This document shows positions 1 to 9,928 of a DNA stretch of 64,000 bases, in pieces. A program made the position numbers and the translations under genes. Numbering within the stretch: the first letter of the stretch is position 1; every line of letters starts with the position of its first letter. The stretch is from the NCBI GenBank assembly GCA_900104375.1, contig LT629302.1, positions 620,001 to 684,000 on the forward strand, in the 5' to 3' direction. The notes under the pieces were generated by a model. It made no database searches. It worked only from the letters and a program-made list of their open reading frames with translations, and had not been told where the DNA came from. The DNA is from Flavobacteriaceae bacterium MAR_2010_188. GTDB taxonomy: Bacteria > Bacteroidota > Bacteroidia > Flavobacteriales > Flavobacteriaceae.

Positions 1-1
1 A

Positions 2-106
2 AGGCAGGCATTAAGGCCAAGTAATTTAATATACTTATATCTAATAGTTTTGTTGGGGTTAGGCTATCTGTGGTTTGCACCTAAAATAGGCGATACTAAA
101 TTTTAG
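2..106 (+). CDS. C-terminal end of a probable membrane protein (5' end outside window)
   Basis: An open frame runs from the left edge to a TAG at 104-106. Its 34 residues contain a hydrophobic stretch (LIYLYLIVLLGLGYLWF) flanked by polar residues, which fits the last membrane segment of an integral membrane protein. There is no start codon in the window, so this is a partial gene if it is real. The product cannot be named from so short a tail. It converges on the serine hydrolase gene. Confidence 0.35.
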   Translation, partial: RQALRPSNLIYLYLIVLLGLGYLWFAPKIGDTKF

Positions 107-125
107 TAAACCAGCAATGCAATAA

Positions 126-1418
126 TTACTTCTGAGAAACTTGACTCAAGGTCTGTTTCTCAATTGGGCTATCGTAAATTTCCTTGACGATATTGTGCAG
201 CTCTGGAATTACGGTTTTCGCCAATTGAGTGTTGGAATTAAATAGCACGCAAATTCCTAAATCCTCTTCAGGATACATCGCAACTTCATTTCTGTACTGA
301 TTTACGCTACCACCGTGATGGATAATTGTTTTCTCTTTGTCTTCAGAATCATCCTTAAATTTATGGATTCTCCATCCAAAACCGTAGTAAGAAGAGATAT
401 GTCCTTTCCATCTCTGATAATATTTACCATGACCTTTAACTTCAATTTCTGGTTTAAAAACTTCATCCAAAGACTTTTGACCAAGAACTTCAGAATTGTG
501 CCCTAGTAAAAAGCGCATCCACTTTGCCATATCTTCTGCACTAGCATTAACTCCACCAGCAGCGACCGCATTATAATATTTATCGGTCAGTTTTATTGAT
601 TTATAAGAATTTCTGCTTTTATTATGAGGAACGGCGAAATTGGTAGATTTAGAAATCGATTCAAAATCGGTAGAAGCAGTAAGCATATGTAAGGGTGTAA
701 AAAACTTTTCCTGGAATTCTTCTCCAATCAATTTCCCGGTTGCGGCATGGAACACTTCATCTGAAAGTGCGAACATCGCATTTTGATAACTGTATAAAGC
801 TCCCGGCTCGCTAATTGGTTTTACATCCTTAAAACGTGCTGCAATCGCCCTCATACTTAATCCGGCTTCTACTAGATTGGTAAAGCTATGATAAGGCGTT
901 CCAGAAGTGTGGGAAAGTATATTGGCAAGTGTAATTTTGCTGGTATTTTCGTCGTTTCCTAATTTGAAACAAGGAATGTAATCGGTCACTTTATCGTCAT
1001 AATTCAAAAGGCCATCATTTTTTAGAGAACCTGCCAAAACTCCTGCAAATCCTTTTGAAAGAGAACCTAATCTAAAAATTGTTTCTCCGTTTACTTCAGA
1101 ATCATAATTTATATCGCGTTTTCCAAAACCTTTAGAGAGGATAATCGAATCACCTTTAACGATACTGATTCCGGCACCCACGACTTCACCAGATTTTATG
1201 GCTTTTTTAAAATATTCTAAAACCGCACGTTCTAACTTTTCTTTACGTGTTTCGTAAATATAAAGTTCCATTGGGTCTACTATAGCGACTGTTTTTTGTT
1301 GTATAGTTGGTATGCATTCGCTTTCGCAATCGGGTGTTGATTTAGTTGCACTTAGGCTTAAGAAACAAACGACGACGATTAAAAGGGCAGGGCCTAGTAG
1401 GATATTTGGGCTCTTCAT
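126..1418 (-). CDS. Serine hydrolase, beta-lactamase/class C-like family
   Basis: The protein has 430 residues and an N-terminal hydrophobic segment (about residues 8-23), so it is probably exported or membrane-anchored. The penicillin-binding fold signatures are present: SxxK as SLSK near residue 119 (nucleophile Ser, Lys base), YxN as YQN near 211, and an HGG box near 370 in place of KTG. This set is typical of the class C/serine-hydrolase (S12) family, whose members include D-amino-acid peptidases, esterases and class C beta-lactamases. The substrate cannot be read from sequence. It is a single gene on the minus strand, and antibiotic resistance should not be assumed. Confidence 0.85.
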   Translation of the reverse strand: MKSPNILLGPALLIVVVCFLSLSATKSTPDCESECIPTIQQKTVAIVDPMELYIYETRKEKLERAVLEYFKKAIKSGEVVGAGISIVKGDSIILSKGFGKRDINYDSEVNGETIFRLGSLSKGFAGVLAGSLKNDGLLNYDDKVTDYIPCFKLGNDENTSKITLANILSHTSGTPYHSFTNLVEAGLSMRAIAARFKDVKPISEPGALYSYQNAMFALSDEVFHAATGKLIGEEFQEKFFTPLHMLTASTDFESISKSTNFAVPHNKSRNSYKSIKLTDKYYNAVAAGGVNASAEDMAKWMRFLLGHNSEVLGQKSLDEVFKPEIEVKGHGKYYQRWKGHISSYYGFGWRIHKFKDDSEDKEKTIIHHGGSVNQYRNEVAMYPEEDLGICVLFNSNTQLAKTVIPELHNIVKEIYDSPIEKQTLSQVSQK

Positions 1419-1569
1419 AGGTTAATTTAGATTATGAGTTTGAGGCAATAAAAACCGAATATACGATGAAATACTTATATATAGGATGAAATGCGTAAAT
1501 ATTTTATTTAAGAGGAAATTTCTTAACAAGAGAAAATGTTTAATTGCTATGAATTGATGACGGCCAAAC

Positions 1570-2337
1570 TTAATGAAAATTGAAGCATTCTGCCAACATT
1601 TTATAGATTTCTGGGTGCTTTTGTTTCATTTTCTCTGGTTGCTCAAAGAAATATTCTGAAGCTACCGCAAAAAATTCTTGTTGATTCGTTCCACCATAAG
1701 AACGAATATCTGATTTGTTCTTATTGATTTTTTCCATTTCGTCGTGGATTAACTTTAGCCAAGGAATCGTATAGGCATTGTCTATTAGTCTTTCTGGTAC
1801 TCCATCAGTTTGGCCGTCCAATTTATCAATAAGATGAACAAATTCGTGGATTGCAGTATTGTTTTTGTCCTGTGGATTCTCAAAACCTTTGTGCAATGCT
1901 TTTTTAGAGATAATCATTTGTTTTTCTAAACGACCGTTACCAACCATACCTGCAATAATCCGGGCTTTGTTTCCTTCTTCAAAATCGAGGTCATCATTAA
2001 AATTATCTGGATAAAGAATTACACCACTTAAATTTGTGTATTGAAATTCTGGGAAATTAAAAACCGGAATAACCGCACTGGCTGCGATAAGGATTCTATC
2101 TAAATCTGTAATTTCTAGATTTACGCTATCGATATAAATTTCGCTTAGAAAAACCATCATCCTTTTTTTAAACCGGATTTTTTCGGGATTACTTAACTCG
2201 CGGTAAAATTTCACCTTGTTTTCTAGTATTGGCTCCCATTTCTTTGGAAATACATCTGCTTTTTTTGGTCTTAATTTTAGAAAGGTATAGACCATAAAGG
2301 CCAGTAAAACTAGAAATGCGATTATCGTGATGGTCAT
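1570..2337 (-). CDS. mtfA: MtfA-like zinc-dependent peptidase (M90 family)
   Basis: This 255-residue protein has an N-terminal membrane segment (about 3-20) and a zinc-metallopeptidase motif HEFVH at residues 164-168, followed by a downstream EYFFE-type acidic region near 230 that could give the third ligand. Spacing and surrounding sequence match the MtfA (glucose-regulated metallopeptidase) family. In E. coli MtfA acts on the Mlc/PTS glucose pathway, but Bacteroidota lack that system, so the substrate here is unknown. The gene stands alone, divergent from the downstream FGE-like gene. Confidence 0.85.
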   Translation of the reverse strand: MTITIIAFLVLLAFMVYTFLKLRPKKADVFPKKWEPILENKVKFYRELSNPEKIRFKKRMMVFLSEIYIDSVNLEITDLDRILIAASAVIPVFNFPEFQYTNLSGVILYPDNFNDDLDFEEGNKARIIAGMVGNGRLEKQMIISKKALHKGFENPQDKNNTAIHEFVHLIDKLDGQTDGVPERLIDNAYTIPWLKLIHDEMEKINKNKSDIRSYGGTNQQEFFAVASEYFFEQPEKMKQKHPEIYKMLAECFNFH

Positions 2338-2378
2338 GAATTTTCAGATTTAGCCCTAAAATTATACTTCTTCATTCG

Positions 2379-2403
2379 ATTGGAGGTTGGTTTTAACTCC
2401 AAT
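2379..2403. promoter_or_regulatory. Inverted repeat in the divergent intergenic region
   Basis: Seven-base arms ATTGGAG and CTCCAAT flank an 11-nt loop between the divergent mtfA-like and FGE-like genes. It could be an operator or a weak hairpin. A TATATTTG element (a good match to the Bacteroidota -7 box) lies further right, near 2467-2474, and probably serves the plus-strand gene. Confidence 0.35.
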
Positions 2404-2537
2404 TTTGTTATTAACGGTCATTTTTGAAAGGGGTCATATCTTTTTTAAAATCATCTTTTACAATCTTATATTTGTGAGGCACAATCAACCGTAACTAAGG
2501 TCTCAAATCCTTACTGATTCTTAATAAAATCTAAATC

Positions 2538-3653
2538 ATGAAATTCAACAGTAATCTATATAACTCGGCTAGTTTTACTTTGCTGCTTTTGCTGGCTTTT
2601 AATTGTAAAGAGGAAGTGAAGACTTCTAAAGTCGGAGAACCTGATATAAAAGAATATAATCTTATTGTAGAAAAACCAGCGGATGTAGAGACTCCGGTAG
2701 GAATGGTTTGGGTACCAGGTAAAACATTTATTCAAGGAGCAAAAAAGAACGATGAGTTCGCCATGCCAAGGGAAAAACCAGAGCATAAGGTCTCCGTTGA
2801 TGGATTTTTTATGGATGCAACGGAAGTGACGAATGCTCAGTTTAAAAAGTTCGTTGATTCTACCAAATACATAACGGTCGCAGAACGGGCTATAGACTGG
2901 GGTGAAATGAAAAAAACACTACCCGCAAACACCCCAAAACCGGCCGATTCTATCTTGCAGCCGGGAAGTCTAACTTTTAATAAGAATTTTGACAAGGTGG
3001 TGAATATGGAAGATTATGGTCAGTGGTGGACTTGGAAAATTGGCGCCAATTGGAAGCATCCCGCTGGTCCTGAATCTAATATCGAAGGACAGGACAGTTT
3101 GCCGGTTGTTCACATTGCTTACGAAGATGCCATCGCCTATTGCGATTGGGCAGAAAGACGCCTGCCTACCGAAGCAGAATGGGAAGCTGCCGCTCAGGGC
3201 GTTGCAACCGACAAAATTTATACTTGGGGGAATGATGCAAGCGTTTTAGATAAAAATGCAAACACTTGGCAAGGAAATTTTCCGTTGACCAACGAATCGG
3301 TGGACGGTTTTGAATACATCGCTCCGGTAAAATCTTATCCGCCCAATACGTTAGGAATCTATGATATGTTGGGTAATGTATGGGAATTGACCAGCGACCT
3401 CTATAACGAGGATTATTATAAGAAATTAGAAACTGAGAATACCTTAAATCCTACTGGTGCCGAAGAGCATTATAATCCTGGTAGCCCTTACGAAATAGAG
3501 CGAATCATTAAAGGTGGGTCTTATCTTTGTAATGCTTCTTATTGCGCTAGTTTTCGGATTTCGGCCAAGATGGGAATGAGCCTAGATAGTGGCTCTGACC
3601 ACGTCGGCTTTAGAACGGTGGCAACTCCAGAAATGTTGACCGACGTAGAATAA
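2538..3653 (+). CDS. Formylglycine-generating-enzyme (SUMF1) family lipoprotein
   Basis: 371 residues. The N-terminus has a lipobox-like LAFNC at about residue 23, so it is probably a lipoprotein. The FGE-sulfatase fold follows, starting near residue 55 with GMVWVPGKTF and running to the C-terminus. The C-terminal signature GGSYLCNASYC carries two cysteines, C331 and C336, spaced exactly as the copper-binding catalytic pair of true formylglycine-generating enzymes (C336/C341 in human SUMF1). Many bacterial SUMF1-fold proteins, such as gliding proteins, lack this pair. It may therefore oxidise Cys to formylglycine in exported sulfatases, although no sulfatase is encoded in the window. That activity is inferred. 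Confidence 0.8.
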   Translation: MKFNSNLYNSASFTLLLLLAFNCKEEVKTSKVGEPDIKEYNLIVEKPADVETPVGMVWVPGKTFIQGAKKNDEFAMPREKPEHKVSVDGFFMDATEVTNAQFKKFVDSTKYITVAERAIDWGEMKKTLPANTPKPADSILQPGSLTFNKNFDKVVNMEDYGQWWTWKIGANWKHPAGPESNIEGQDSLPVVHIAYEDAIAYCDWAERRLPTEAEWEAAAQGVATDKIYTWGNDASVLDKNANTWQGNFPLTNESVDGFEYIAPVKSYPPNTLGIYDMLGNVWELTSDLYNEDYYKKLETENTLNPTGAEEHYNPGSPYEIERIIKGGSYLCNASYCASFRISAKMGMSLDSGSDHVGFRTVATPEMLTDVE

Positions 3654-3925
3654 TCTGCATTCTTTATATTATATCCTTTCATCATGCTTAAACAATAGGC
3701 ATGGCTTGTTTTGCGTCATATATTCTTATTGAGTTCTGCCGGCCTGTCATTATAAATTGGGAATAGAGTTAAAGTTTATTTGTTAAGAATTAATTAAATG
3801 ACAGTTTCAATAGAATAACTGCTCTTAATTTTGGTTAACTTAGAGAAGTACTTTCGTCCCTAGCGAATCTGATTTTCTGCCTACTGCCAAACAAAGTCAA
3901 TATGAACCTCTAAAAGTATCAGAAA

Positions 3926-4375
3926 ATGAAAACTAGCTCAGAACAAACACAAGGAAATGCACTGGATTCTCTTCGGGAGCAGACTTCTAAATGGATGGAA
4001 ACAGTTAAATCCTATTATTCCGATTTAAAATTCTTCAAAGAAAAGGTGGCTAATAAAGAGGCGGAAAGCGATGTTGAAGAACAGATAAAGCAAGATGTTC
4101 TTTTAAACATCAATACCATGATGAATAAAGTTCAGGTTGAAGTGATTCAAGATTTGGACCATCAGCAAGAATATTTGAATAATCCTGATGATTCAAAAAT
4201 CTCGACCAATAAAATTGAAGAGGTTTCTAGTACCATCAAAACAAAGGTCGAAGGATTGACTTCGGCTTTATACAAATTAAAACAGATGGTATTGGATTTC
4301 TTGAGTAGAAAACAATTTGGAAAACGACACGGTTTCAACACAACTTCAAAAGAATCAGAAACCATTTCACATTAA
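3926..4375 (+). CDS. Hypothetical small coiled-coil protein
   Basis: This 149-residue, charged, helix-rich protein has no signal peptide or membrane segment. Heptad-like Lys/Glu/Leu spacing suggests coiled coil through about residues 15-120. I do not recognise a family. It sits 30 bp upstream of the SDR gene on the same strand and is probably the first gene of the carbohydrate/stress operon (3926-9796). The 270-bp gap before it contains TACTTTCG near 3850, a possible -7 box. Confidence 0.6.
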   Translation: MKTSSEQTQGNALDSLREQTSKWMETVKSYYSDLKFFKEKVANKEAESDVEEQIKQDVLLNINTMMNKVQVEVIQDLDHQQEYLNNPDDSKISTNKIEEVSSTIKTKVEGLTSALYKLKQMVLDFLSRKQFGKRHGFNTTSKESETISH

Positions 4376-4405
4376 AAATTATAAACCCACTAAATCTAAA
4401 AATAT

Positions 4406-5224
4406 ATGCATAAACCAAATGCTCGGCTTGCGGGCCAAACAGCTATTGTTACAGGAGGAAGTTCAGGAATTGGAGAAGCAGTAGCAAGAGCCTTGGGCCG
4501 AGATGGTGCCAATGTTATCGTAAACTATAATAGTAGCGAAGAAGAAGCTCTTAAAATAGCTGAAGAAATCAGTAAGGATAATCGTTGTGGCGAGGCCATT
4601 GCTATTCAGTGCAATGTAAGTAAAGAGGACGAAGTGAAGGCCATGTTTAAACAGGCGATTGACCGCTTTGGTACGGTCGATATTTGCGTTGCTAATGCTG
4701 GTCTACAAAAAGATGCCGCACTGCACGAAATGACTTTAAAAGACTGGCAGCTTGTAATAGACGTAAATTTAACCGGACAGTTTCTTTGTGTTAGAGAAGC
4801 GATAAAGGAATTTTTAAGACGCGGTATGCGGCCAGAAGTTTCTAGGTCTCTCGGTAAAATCATCCATATGAGTTCCGTCCACCAAATAATTCCTTGGGCA
4901 GGCCATTCTAATTACGCTGCTTCCAAAGGTGCAATCGTTATGTTAATGGAAAGCATCTGCCAAGAATATGCTCCACAAAAAGTACGCTGTAATAGTATTG
5001 CGCCGGGCGCGATAAAAACACCGATAAATAAATCGGCTTGGGATACTCCAGAAGCCTTGGAAGAATTAAATAAACTAATTCCGTACAAACGTATCGGTGT
5101 CCCAGAAGATATAGGGAGTGCCGCTGCCTGGCTGGCTTCAGACGAATCAGAATATATTAATGGTACAACTATCTATGTAGATGGAGGTATGACGTGTTAT
5201 CCAGGATTTACTACAAATGGATAA
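4406..5224 (+). CDS. SDR-family oxidoreductase, glucose 1-dehydrogenase-like
   Basis: 272 residues with the classical short-chain dehydrogenase layout: the NAD(P)-binding TGGSSGIGEA near residue 17, NAG near 98, catalytic Ser in SSVH near 152, and YxxxK as YAASK near 167-171. The late IPYKRIGVPEDIG and YVDGG segments match the glucose 1-dehydrogenase/3-oxoacyl reductase subgroup. Its stop overlaps the start of the next gene by 8 bp, so it is translationally coupled to the glucosidase. That makes an NAD(P)-linked sugar oxidation likely, but the substrate is inferred only from context. Confidence 0.85.
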   Translation: MHKPNARLAGQTAIVTGGSSGIGEAVARALGRDGANVIVNYNSSEEEALKIAEEISKDNRCGEAIAIQCNVSKEDEVKAMFKQAIDRFGTVDICVANAGLQKDAALHEMTLKDWQLVIDVNLTGQFLCVREAIKEFLRRGMRPEVSRSLGKIIHMSSVHQIIPWAGHSNYAASKGAIVMLMESICQEYAPQKVRCNSIAPGAIKTPINKSAWDTPEALEELNKLIPYKRIGVPEDIGSAAAWLASDESEYINGTTIYVDGGMTCYPGFTTNG

Positions 5225-7862
5225 AAATCAAAATACGTCGGAAGAACACAAAAGATTAGAGGAATATTACACCAAAAAGAAGGATTGGCTCAAATGGGGA
5301 CCATATTTAAGTGAAAGGCAATGGGGTACGGTACGTGAAGATTATAGTCCAAATGGAACTGCTTGGGATTACTTTCCGCATGATGATGCGCGTTCTCGAG
5401 CTTATCGCTGGGGAGAAGATGGCCTTGCTGGTATCTCGGAAAAGTACAGCAACCTATGTTTCGGACTTGCTTTATGGAACGGTAAAGACCCGATTTTAAA
5501 GGAACGATTGTTCGGGCTTTCTGGGCCTGAAGGAAACCACGGTGAAGACGTTAAGGAGCTCTATTATTACCTTGAGAACACGCCCACCCATTCTTATATG
5601 AAACAGTTATATAAGTATCCTCAAAACGAGTTTCCTTATAGCCAGCTGGTAGATGAAAATAAAAGACGCGATAAGGGTGAAAAGGAGTTTGAAATATTAG
5701 ATACCGGAGTTTTCGACGATAACAAATATTTTGATGTTGTAACGGAATATGCCAAGGTTGATGATGAAGATATCCTTATTAAAATAAGCATTACAAATAG
5801 AAATAGTGAGGCTGCCAAAATCCATGTGCTTCCAACTTTATGGATCCGTAATTTCTGGAGCTTCAGGGATATGCCATCTATGCCTAAAATTACAAATGAA
5901 AGCGGCGCCGAAAGTAATTACGTAAAAGTTAATCACCCATATTTAGCCGAGCATTTTTTGCATTTTGAAAACCCTCAACATTTGCTCTTTACAGAAAATG
6001 AAACAAATGATGAGCGCCTATTCGATAAGCCAAATGACCATCCGTTTAAGAAAGATTTATTTCATAAAGCGGTAATAGGCAATGACTTTGATTTGCCCAC
6101 TTCAAAATTAGAAGGCACAAAATTTTCCCCTTATTATACATTTGATATTCAAGGTAATGATACTGTTGTTTTAAAGCTAAGATTGAATAAAGAAAAAATC
6201 GATAATCCTTTTGATTCTTTATTCGATGAAACTTTTGAAAGTCGAAAAAATGAGTGTTATTCTTTGTATGAATCGATTTCAAATACGGTTGATGAAGAGC
6301 AATCTCAAATACAAAGGTTGGCCCTTTCCGGTCTTTTATGGAATAAACAATACTACAATTACGAAGTAGAAAATTGGTTACGTGGTGACCCAAAACAACC
6401 TCAGCCGCCAGAATCGAGATGGCACGGTCGCAATAAAAATTGGAAGACTTTAAGGAATCACGATATTCATTTAATGCCAGATAAATGGGAATATCCTTGG
6501 TATGCCGCTTGGGATTCTTCCTTCCATTGCGTAACCATGGCGATGATTGACCCATTATTTGCCAAGGAACAGTTGCTGCTCTTTACAAAAGAGTGGTATA
6601 TGGCGCCAAATGGAAAAATTCCGGCTTACGAATGGTCTTTTGGTGATGTGAATCCACCGGTACAAGCCTGGGCATCGCTACAGATTTATAGAACCGAAAA
6701 AAAGAATACCGGATTCAAGGACATTAAATTCCTAAAGAGAATGTTCAATAAACTCGCCTTAAATTTTACTTGGTGGGTAAATCGCGAAGACCGTACGGAG
6801 AATAATGTTTTTGAAGGTGGCTTTCTTGGATTGGACAATATTGGTGTTTTTGACCGCAATCAAACCATTTTGGGCGAGGCTTACTTAGAGCAAATAGATG
6901 GCACTGCATGGATGGCACTTTTTTGCCTAAATATGCTCGAGATGAGCTTAGAAATAGCTAAGGAAGACGATGCTTACGAAGATATGGCAACCAAATATCT
7001 TGGCCACTTTGTATTTATCGCCGAAGCTCTAAATGAAAGAAGTATAGAATATAGCGGAACTTGGGATGAAGAAGACGGGTTTTTCTACGATAAATTGGTC
7101 CTAGACGACGGCTCTTTTGTGCCAATTAAGGTGCAATCAATTGTTGGTATGCTTTCTTTAGTGGCGGTTCTAACCATTTCTGAAGAAACCTTGGAAGCCT
7201 TACCGAAATTCAATAGCAGTTTACATTGGTTTAGAAATCATAGAATGCGAAATCTAAAATATCCAGTGATACAGGATTTTGAAAAGGGAAAAGGTTTGAT
7301 GCTCTCTCTAGTCCCTAAGGACAGAATAAAAATTCTCTTGACTAGTTTATTAGACGAATCACAGTTTCTTAGCGATTACGGTATTAGATCACTATCCAAA
7401 GTCCACACTCACCCGTATTCCATTGAGATTAAAGGGATAGAATATTCAATTTCTTATACTCCAGCCGAATCCGACACTGGTCAATTTGGCGGAAATTCTA
7501 ACTGGAGAGGGCCAATATGGATGCCAATCAATTATCTGTTCATCTATGCACTACGTGAAATACATCAGTACTGTGGAGATGACTTTCAAATGGAATACCC
7601 AACGGGAAGCGGAAATAAATTGTCCTTATCGATCATAGCAAATGAACTATCTGAACGATTAATTAAAATCTTTAAAACCGATGAAAACGGTGAAAGGCCA
7701 ATTCACGCTCTTAACAAGGATATCTATAAGGATGAAAATTTTAAGGATTTGATTCTATTCTACGAATATTTTCACGGTGATAATGGGCGAGGAGTTGGAG
7801 CATCACACCAAACCGGATGGACGTCTTTAGTAGCAAACCTTATTGCAGAAAAGTCTAATTGA
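5217..7862 (+). CDS. MGH1-like (GH63-related) glycoside hydrolase
   Basis: The protein is 881 residues, cytoplasmic by appearance (no signal peptide), and built on the (alpha/alpha)6-barrel glucosidase plan. Recognisable segments are the N-terminal ERQWGTVREDYS, a central YPWYAAWDSSFH with its catalytic-type Asp, and a C-terminal NWRGPIWMPINYL that matches the GH63/MGH1 signature. Family members hydrolyse alpha-glucosidic bonds, including glucosylglycerate/mannosylglycerate-type compatible solutes. It overlaps the SDR gene by 8 bp and is followed with a 1-nt overlap by the debranching-type enzyme. The three probably act on one storage or osmolyte glucan. Confidence 0.85.
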   Translation: MDKNQNTSEEHKRLEEYYTKKKDWLKWGPYLSERQWGTVREDYSPNGTAWDYFPHDDARSRAYRWGEDGLAGISEKYSNLCFGLALWNGKDPILKERLFGLSGPEGNHGEDVKELYYYLENTPTHSYMKQLYKYPQNEFPYSQLVDENKRRDKGEKEFEILDTGVFDDNKYFDVVTEYAKVDDEDILIKISITNRNSEAAKIHVLPTLWIRNFWSFRDMPSMPKITNESGAESNYVKVNHPYLAEHFLHFENPQHLLFTENETNDERLFDKPNDHPFKKDLFHKAVIGNDFDLPTSKLEGTKFSPYYTFDIQGNDTVVLKLRLNKEKIDNPFDSLFDETFESRKNECYSLYESISNTVDEEQSQIQRLALSGLLWNKQYYNYEVENWLRGDPKQPQPPESRWHGRNKNWKTLRNHDIHLMPDKWEYPWYAAWDSSFHCVTMAMIDPLFAKEQLLLFTKEWYMAPNGKIPAYEWSFGDVNPPVQAWASLQIYRTEKKNTGFKDIKFLKRMFNKLALNFTWWVNREDRTENNVFEGGFLGLDNIGVFDRNQTILGEAYLEQIDGTAWMALFCLNMLEMSLEIAKEDDAYEDMATKYLGHFVFIAEALNERSIEYSGTWDEEDGFFYDKLVLDDGSFVPIKVQSIVGMLSLVAVLTISEETLEALPKFNSSLHWFRNHRMRNLKYPVIQDFEKGKGLMLSLVPKDRIKILLTSLLDESQFLSDYGIRSLSKVHTHPYSIEIKGIEYSISYTPAESDTGQFGGNSNWRGPIWMPINYLFIYALREIHQYCGDDFQMEYPTGSGNKLSLSIIANELSERLIKIFKTDENGERPIHALNKDIYKDENFKDLILFYEYFHGDNGRGVGASHQTGWTSLVANLIAEKSN

Positions 7863-9796
7863 TGGAGGACTTTCTTAGCAAGGAATGGTTGATTACAAAT
7901 GGTATTGGGGGTTACGCCTCCTCATCTATTTCATGTGCCAATACCCGAACTTATCACGGAATGTTGGTCGCTTCATTTAATCCGCCAGTAGATAGGATTG
8001 TAGTGGTACCTAAAGTTGAAGAGAGAATTTATGTGAATGGCAGTTATCAAGATTTGGCCACCAACCGTTATCAGGATGGAATTTACCCAAATGGCTTCGA
8101 ATTGATGAAAGATTTTAAACTTCAACCTTGCCCAACTTGGATTTACGCAAACACTGACTGGCAAATTGAGAAATCCATTGTAATGGTTTCTGGAAGCAAT
8201 ACCACTATTTTACGTTATAAAAACACTGGTTTGGTTGAATATAATTTAGAGCTTCATCCGTTGTTTTCCTATTGTAATTTTCATCAGTGTAGAAAAGAAA
8301 ATCCGCGAACTGATTTTTTCTCAGAAATATTCGAAAATCATATTAAAACCTTTCCTTATTATCAGTCATCACCGTTTTATACATCTTGGTCTGAAGGAAA
8401 TTTCGTGGTCAATGATGTCTGGTATAAAAATGTGAAGTTGCTAAAAGAGGAGTTTCGAGGATTGGATGATATAATAGATTATTTCAGGGTTGGTTACATC
8501 AGTCATATCTTGAAGCCTGGCGAAGAGATGATGTTATGTTTCACCACAGAAAATTTCCCTTTAGAAAATACGATAGAAGAACTTTATAAAAATCGTTTAA
8601 ACCAGTTAACTCAGGTACCTTCTTATAAAACAAAAGACAGATTTTTTCAGGATTTACTTGATAGTGGTGGGCAATTTATAGTCGATAGAAATTCTACCGA
8701 AGCTAAAACCATACTTGCCGGCTATCATTGGTTTTCGGATTGGGGCAGGGATATTCTAATTTCGATGCGTGGTTTAACCATTTGCACTGGTAAAAAAGAT
8801 ATTTCTGAATCTATTCTAAACACTCTGCTTAGTTATTTGGATGGTGGCATGTTACCAAATCGGTTTCCGGATTATAAAGAAGATGAAGTTGAATATAACT
8901 CGGTGGACGCGGCTTTATGGACTTTTGTGACCTTATTCGATTATTTTAATAAGTTCGAAGATTTGGATTTTATTGCTTCAAAAATGGATTGCCTTCAAGA
9001 AATACTTGAAAATTATTCAAAAGGCACCCGATTTAATATCCATCAAATTGAAGAAGGATTTATTTACGTGGGTGAAGAGGGTTTTCAGCTTACTTGGATG
9101 GACGCAAAGGTTAACGGTGAAGTAATCACGCCTAGGATTGGTTGTCCGGTAGAAATTACCATGCTTTGGTATAATGCTCTTAAGATTTACCAATTTTTCT
9201 GTGATAAACTTAATATTGAAATGGCCTCTCAATACACTAACAGCATTTCTAAGATTGAAGCAAATTTTCGAACTCAATTTTTCAATGATAAAGGTTTTCT
9301 TTATGATGTTATTATCCCGAATGAAAAATATGACGCTCGTTTTCGACCCAATCAAATTTATGCGCTCAGCTTACCATTTACGATTTTAAATCAGGATGAA
9401 AAGATTTCGGTTTTCGACAAGCTAAACGAGAAACTATATACGCCTTATGGACTTCGCACTCTTAATGTAGAACATAAGGAATTTATAGGTGAATATTCCG
9501 GCGATCAGTGGTCGCGCGATAATGCTTACCATCAAGGCACCGTTTGGCCTTTTCTTTTATCAGAATATTTTAGGGTTTATTTCGATTTAAATGGAATTTC
9601 TCCTGAAACTAAAAGATATGTTTTAGGTGAGTTTGAAGCTTTAAAAAAGCATTTTTATGAAGAGGAAGGGCTTCATTGTATTTCAGAAATTTTTGATGGA
9701 CTAAATCCATCTGTTGGCAAGGGTTGTATAAATCAAGCTTGGTCGGTGGCGGCTTTGTTAAAGCTTTATATCGATTTTGATTTAGATAAAGTTTAA
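7862..9796 (+). CDS. Amylo-alpha-1,6-glucosidase (glycogen-debranching type, GH133-like)
   Basis: 644 residues. The N-terminal domain has the bacterial GDE signature EWLITNGIGGYASSS and NTRTYHGMLV. The C-terminal (alpha/alpha)6 domain contains HWFSDWGRDILIS (catalytic Asp), LPNRFPD and YNSVDAALW, followed by SRDNAYHQGTVWP. These match amylo-1,6-glucosidases that cleave alpha-1,6 branch points of glycogen-like polymers. I chose ATG 7862, which shares one base with the TGA of the upstream gene (TGATG), over an in-frame TTG at 7859. It is the last gene of the sugar operon. Confidence 0.87.
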   Translation: MEDFLSKEWLITNGIGGYASSSISCANTRTYHGMLVASFNPPVDRIVVVPKVEERIYVNGSYQDLATNRYQDGIYPNGFELMKDFKLQPCPTWIYANTDWQIEKSIVMVSGSNTTILRYKNTGLVEYNLELHPLFSYCNFHQCRKENPRTDFFSEIFENHIKTFPYYQSSPFYTSWSEGNFVVNDVWYKNVKLLKEEFRGLDDIIDYFRVGYISHILKPGEEMMLCFTTENFPLENTIEELYKNRLNQLTQVPSYKTKDRFFQDLLDSGGQFIVDRNSTEAKTILAGYHWFSDWGRDILISMRGLTICTGKKDISESILNTLLSYLDGGMLPNRFPDYKEDEVEYNSVDAALWTFVTLFDYFNKFEDLDFIASKMDCLQEILENYSKGTRFNIHQIEEGFIYVGEEGFQLTWMDAKVNGEVITPRIGCPVEITMLWYNALKIYQFFCDKLNIEMASQYTNSISKIEANFRTQFFNDKGFLYDVIIPNEKYDARFRPNQIYALSLPFTILNQDEKISVFDKLNEKLYTPYGLRTLNVEHKEFIGEYSGDQWSRDNAYHQGTVWPFLLSEYFRVYFDLNGISPETKRYVLGEFEALKKHFYEEEGLHCISEIFDGLNPSVGKGCINQAWSVAALLKLYIDFDLDKV

Positions 9797-9928
9797 GTTC
9801 ATCAAAAGTCATAGAAACTCTTATCAAAAAGCATTATTTATTAAAGTGCAATTCTTCCGATTCTTTATAAATTTCTGAAGCCACTCTTTTAAATATTCAA
9901 CTGTACTAAACTATTGTTACATCACATT

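Noticed and set aside
126-1418. Antibiotic-resistance beta-lactamase
   Set aside because: It has the family's active-site motifs, but HGG replaces KTG, and most such proteins are esterases or peptidases.
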